5,732 nt of DNA from Candidatus Aminicenantota bacterium (GTDB taxonomy: Bacteria > Acidobacteriota > UBA6911 > RPQK01 > JAJDTT01). The translations under genes and the position numbers were made by a program. Numbering within the stretch: position 1 is the stretch's first letter; each line of letters begins with the position of its first letter. Under the pieces are notes generated by a model, which was not told where the DNA came from, ran no database searches, and saw only the letters and a list, made by a program, of their open reading frames with translations. The stretch is from contig JAPOYZ010000547.1 of assembly GCA_026706325.1 (NCBI GenBank), positions 1-5,732 on the forward strand. Reading direction: 5' to 3'. Of this stretch, positions 3,329 to 5,732 are shown piece by piece.

Positions 3329-5732
3329 ATGAGACCGAAAATCCACCTGTTTTCCTGTCTTCTACTGGTGCTGATCCTCGGCTTCCATCTCGGTGGACCG
3401 GTTCAGGCGCAGCGCGCCCAGCAGGGCGCCGGAAACATCCAGGGGACCGTCACCGACGAAACCGGCGGCGTAATCCCGGGCGCGGATGTGACCGCACGAA
3501 ACGTGGCCACCGGCATCGAAAGAACCTCGGTGAGCAGCGACAACGGCTACTACCTGATCCAGGCCCTCGCGATCGGCGAATATGAGATCTCGGCCGGCCT
3601 GACCGGATTCAAGACCAAGGTCGTGACCGGACAGCGAGTCGCCTCGGAACTGACCCGGACGGTCGACATCGTGCTCGAGGTCGGCGACGTGACGGAAACG
3701 GTCACCGTCGCGGGTACGGCGACCCTGGTCAAAATGACCGACACCACCGTGGCCCACGCCCAGGACTCGGAAGTGCTCGAAGTTCTTCCGGTCCACATGA
3801 GCTTCTTCGTCCGGCAGTCCATGGTGCTGATCAACACTCTGCCCGGCGTGATCTTCAAGCCCACCTGGGACGGGAACAAGGGGACCATCCACGGTGTGGG
3901 CGACAACGGGCCTCAACGGAACCCCCTCGGCTACAACACCGACGGCCATCAGAGCAGCATCAACTGGCATCAAGGGTTGCGCGACGAAACGGGACCGGCG
4001 CCCGAGTTGATCGAAGAGTTTCGCATCGAGACCAACCAGGACGCGGAGAAGGGGTTCAATTCCGGGGTGTCCGTCGAGATGATCACCAAGTCGGGAACCA
4101 ACGAATTCCACGGGAGTGGTTTCCTGTTTCACCGCAATGACATCCTGGACGCCCGCCGGTGGACCGCATCCGGGAAGGGCGAACAGATCCAGAACGAGTG
4201 GGGCTTCATTCTGGGAGGCCCCATCGTCCAGGACAAGGCCTTCTTCATGATGAACTACACCGGTTACGAGTGGTCCACGCAACCGAGCGGAAGGATCGGA
4301 ACCGTCCAGACCGAGCTCATGAGGCAAGGGAACTTCACCGAGATCCTCGGTGCGTCCCTCGGGACCGACGCCATGGGCCGGGACATCCGGGCCGGCATGA
4401 TCTACGACCCCATCACCACCCGGCCGGACGGGCAGGGAGGCTTCCTGCGGGATCCCTTTCCCAACAACACGATTCCCTCAAGCCGCATCGGCGGCGTCGC
4501 CAAGCACCTCCTGACCGCGTATCCGGGACCGAACAGAGGCGGCGGATTGACCAACAACTACGAGGGCGAGGGTTCCAACATCTTCGACATCGACAAGGTC
4601 TATCTCAAGACCGACATCGAGCATGAAGACCACAAGGTCACCATCGGTTGGGAAGACACCCCCAATATGAAGCTGAGCTTCCTGTCGCCGGCCAACCGGC
4701 TGAACAGCGTCGCGGTCGAGAGCCGCGGTGTACGCGTACGGCTGAACCACCTCTGGACGGTGAATCCGTCTCTCCTCTTCAGCACCCGGCTCGGGATCAA
4801 TCGGATCACCTACGGCGAGGGCAAATTGCCGCCCGCCTCGGACCACTGTCCGGGTGGTTGCGTCCAGGGCGCGTTGACCACCGCGATTCCCAGACTGAGT
4901 ATCCAGAGCGCGGTGGGAGGCGGCTTCGGCGACAACACCGACACCGCCCAGCACTTCCAATCGACGGTTCCCGTCTTCATGGACCTGTCCTGGACCAGCG
5001 GGAACCACAACGTGAAGGTCGGCGCCCAGCTCAGCATCTGGGCCGGGAAATTCCTCGTGGAAAACCACACGGCGGGTACCTATACCTTCCGAAACCGCAC
5101 CAGCGGCCTGCCCGGTTATCCGGACACGGGTGACGGGTTTGCCTCCTTCCTCATGGGCGACGTGGACGAAGTCCTCCAACAGACCGCCAGCGCCCGGAAG
5201 GTCACCAGCTACAGTTGGGCCTTCTACGTTCAGGACTCCTGGCGGACGACGCCGAAGCTGACCATCAACTACGGCCTCCGGTGGGAGATCCCCATACCGT
5301 TCCACGAGACTTACCGGCGCTGGGGCCTCATGGATATCCACACTCCCAATCCGGAGGCGGGCGGCCTCCCGGGCGGTCTCACCTTCTACGGGGAGGGAGA
5401 GGGACGCAACGGCCGGGTCCGCGCGTTCAACGTCGGCTTCAGGAGTCTCGGGCCGCGGTTGGGTCTAGCCTATCAGTTGAACGAGAAGACCGTGGCGCGA
5501 GGCTATTACGGACTGATGTACTTCCCCCTGAACGGGGAAATGGGCAATGGCGCCAGCATGCCCAACCAGGGTTTCGGCGCCTCGGTGACCGCAACGACCC
5601 CGGACTTCGGTCTGACGCCGGCCCTCAATTGGGATCAGGGAATCAACATTCTGCCCACCAATCTTCCGTTCCTGAATCCGTCCCTGATCAACGGCTCCTC
5701 GGTCGGTTTCGTGGACGTCAACGAGACCCAGC
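3329..5732 (+). CDS. Oar-like TonB-dependent receptor with carboxypeptidase-regulatory-like domain (3' truncated by window)
   Basis: An outer-membrane uptake receptor, open for 801 codons to the window edge; family members usually exceed about 1,000 residues. Residues 1-27 are a signal peptide (basic MRPK, leucine-rich core, likely cut after VQA). Residues about 36-118 are a carboxypeptidase-regulatory-like beta-sandwich: GTVTDETGGVIPGADV from 39, then DNGYYLIQALAIGEYEISA and GFKTKVVTG. ETVTVAG near 123-129 is a possible TonB-box-like stretch. The plug follows, with VLPV...LPGV at 152-174 and ELIEEFRIET ending near 235. The barrel opens with MITKSGTNEFHGSGFLFHR (from about 251), a hallmark of the family, then FILGGPIVQDKAFFMMNY; YSWAFYVQDSWR and LTINYGLRWE are typical later strands. 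Substrate is unknown; peptides, polysaccharides or metal complexes are all possible. The same class as the gene ending at 391. Confidence 0.93.
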   Translation, partial: MRPKIHLFSCLLLVLILGFHLGGPVQAQRAQQGAGNIQGTVTDETGGVIPGADVTARNVATGIERTSVSSDNGYYLIQALAIGEYEISAGLTGFKTKVVTGQRVASELTRTVDIVLEVGDVTETVTVAGTATLVKMTDTTVAHAQDSEVLEVLPVHMSFFVRQSMVLINTLPGVIFKPTWDGNKGTIHGVGDNGPQRNPLGYNTDGHQSSINWHQGLRDETGPAPELIEEFRIETNQDAEKGFNSGVSVEMITKSGTNEFHGSGFLFHRNDILDARRWTASGKGEQIQNEWGFILGGPIVQDKAFFMMNYTGYEWSTQPSGRIGTVQTELMRQGNFTEILGASLGTDAMGRDIRAGMIYDPITTRPDGQGGFLRDPFPNNTIPSSRIGGVAKHLLTAYPGPNRGGGLTNNYEGEGSNIFDIDKVYLKTDIEHEDHKVTIGWEDTPNMKLSFLSPANRLNSVAVESRGVRVRLNHLWTVNPSLLFSTRLGINRITYGEGKLPPASDHCPGGCVQGALTTAIPRLSIQSAVGGGFGDNTDTAQHFQSTVPVFMDLSWTSGNHNVKVGAQLSIWAGKFLVENHTAGTYTFRNRTSGLPGYPDTGDGFASFLMGDVDEVLQQTASARKVTSYSWAFYVQDSWRTTPKLTINYGLRWEIPIPFHETYRRWGLMDIHTPNPEAGGLPGGLTFYGEGEGRNGRVRAFNVGFRSLGPRLGLAYQLNEKTVARGYYGLMYFPLNGEMGNGASMPNQGFGASVTATTPDFGLTPALNWDQGINILPTNLPFLNPSLINGSSVGFVDVNETQ

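Noticed and set aside
3362..4327. Long open frames on the minus strand opposite the second receptor (also 4478-5341)
   Set aside because: They are mirror frames of a high-GC coding sequence with a clearly recognised receptor on the + strand.

Overview
The window looks like a piece of a high-GC genome of Acidobacteriota type. This is inferred from the pair of Oar-like TonB-dependent receptors with an N-terminal carboxypeptidase-regulatory-like domain, a class heavily expanded in that phylum, together with the base composition and the G/C-rich palindromic repeats. No taxonomic marker gene is present, so the assignment is tentative.

Layout from left to right: (1) the last ~129 codons of an Oar-like outer-membrane TonB-dependent receptor, + strand; (2) 68 bp later on the same strand, a small secreted or membrane-anchored protein resembling the PA2779 family; (3) a 340-bp intergenic stretch with a perfect 14-bp hairpin just after that gene and a cluster of short G/C-rich palindromes of two recurring types; (4) a convergent CinA-family gene on the - strand, whose stop codon lies inside the last palindrome; (5) a short divergent intergenic region with a palindrome and a candidate promoter; (6) a 77-aa FitA/VapB-type ribbon-helix-helix antitoxin gene on the + strand with no toxin gene beside it; (7) a complete tRNA-Leu(CAA) with encoded CCA and a good extended -10 promoter; (8) a leader of about 250 bp containing several inverted repeats; (9) the first 801 codons of a second Oar-like TonB-dependent receptor, + strand, running off the right edge.

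The two receptor genes presumably take up large nutrients (unknown substrates) across the outer membrane using TonB energy. CinA belongs to pyridine-nucleotide salvage, but its C-terminal NMN-deamidase domain appears to have lost catalytic residues. The antitoxin is apparently orphaned. I see no phage, transposase, CRISPR array or evidently new multigene system. The points most worth following up are the palindrome family at 1011-1233, the degenerate CinA domain, the toxin-less antitoxin, and the small PA2779-like protein without its usual partner.
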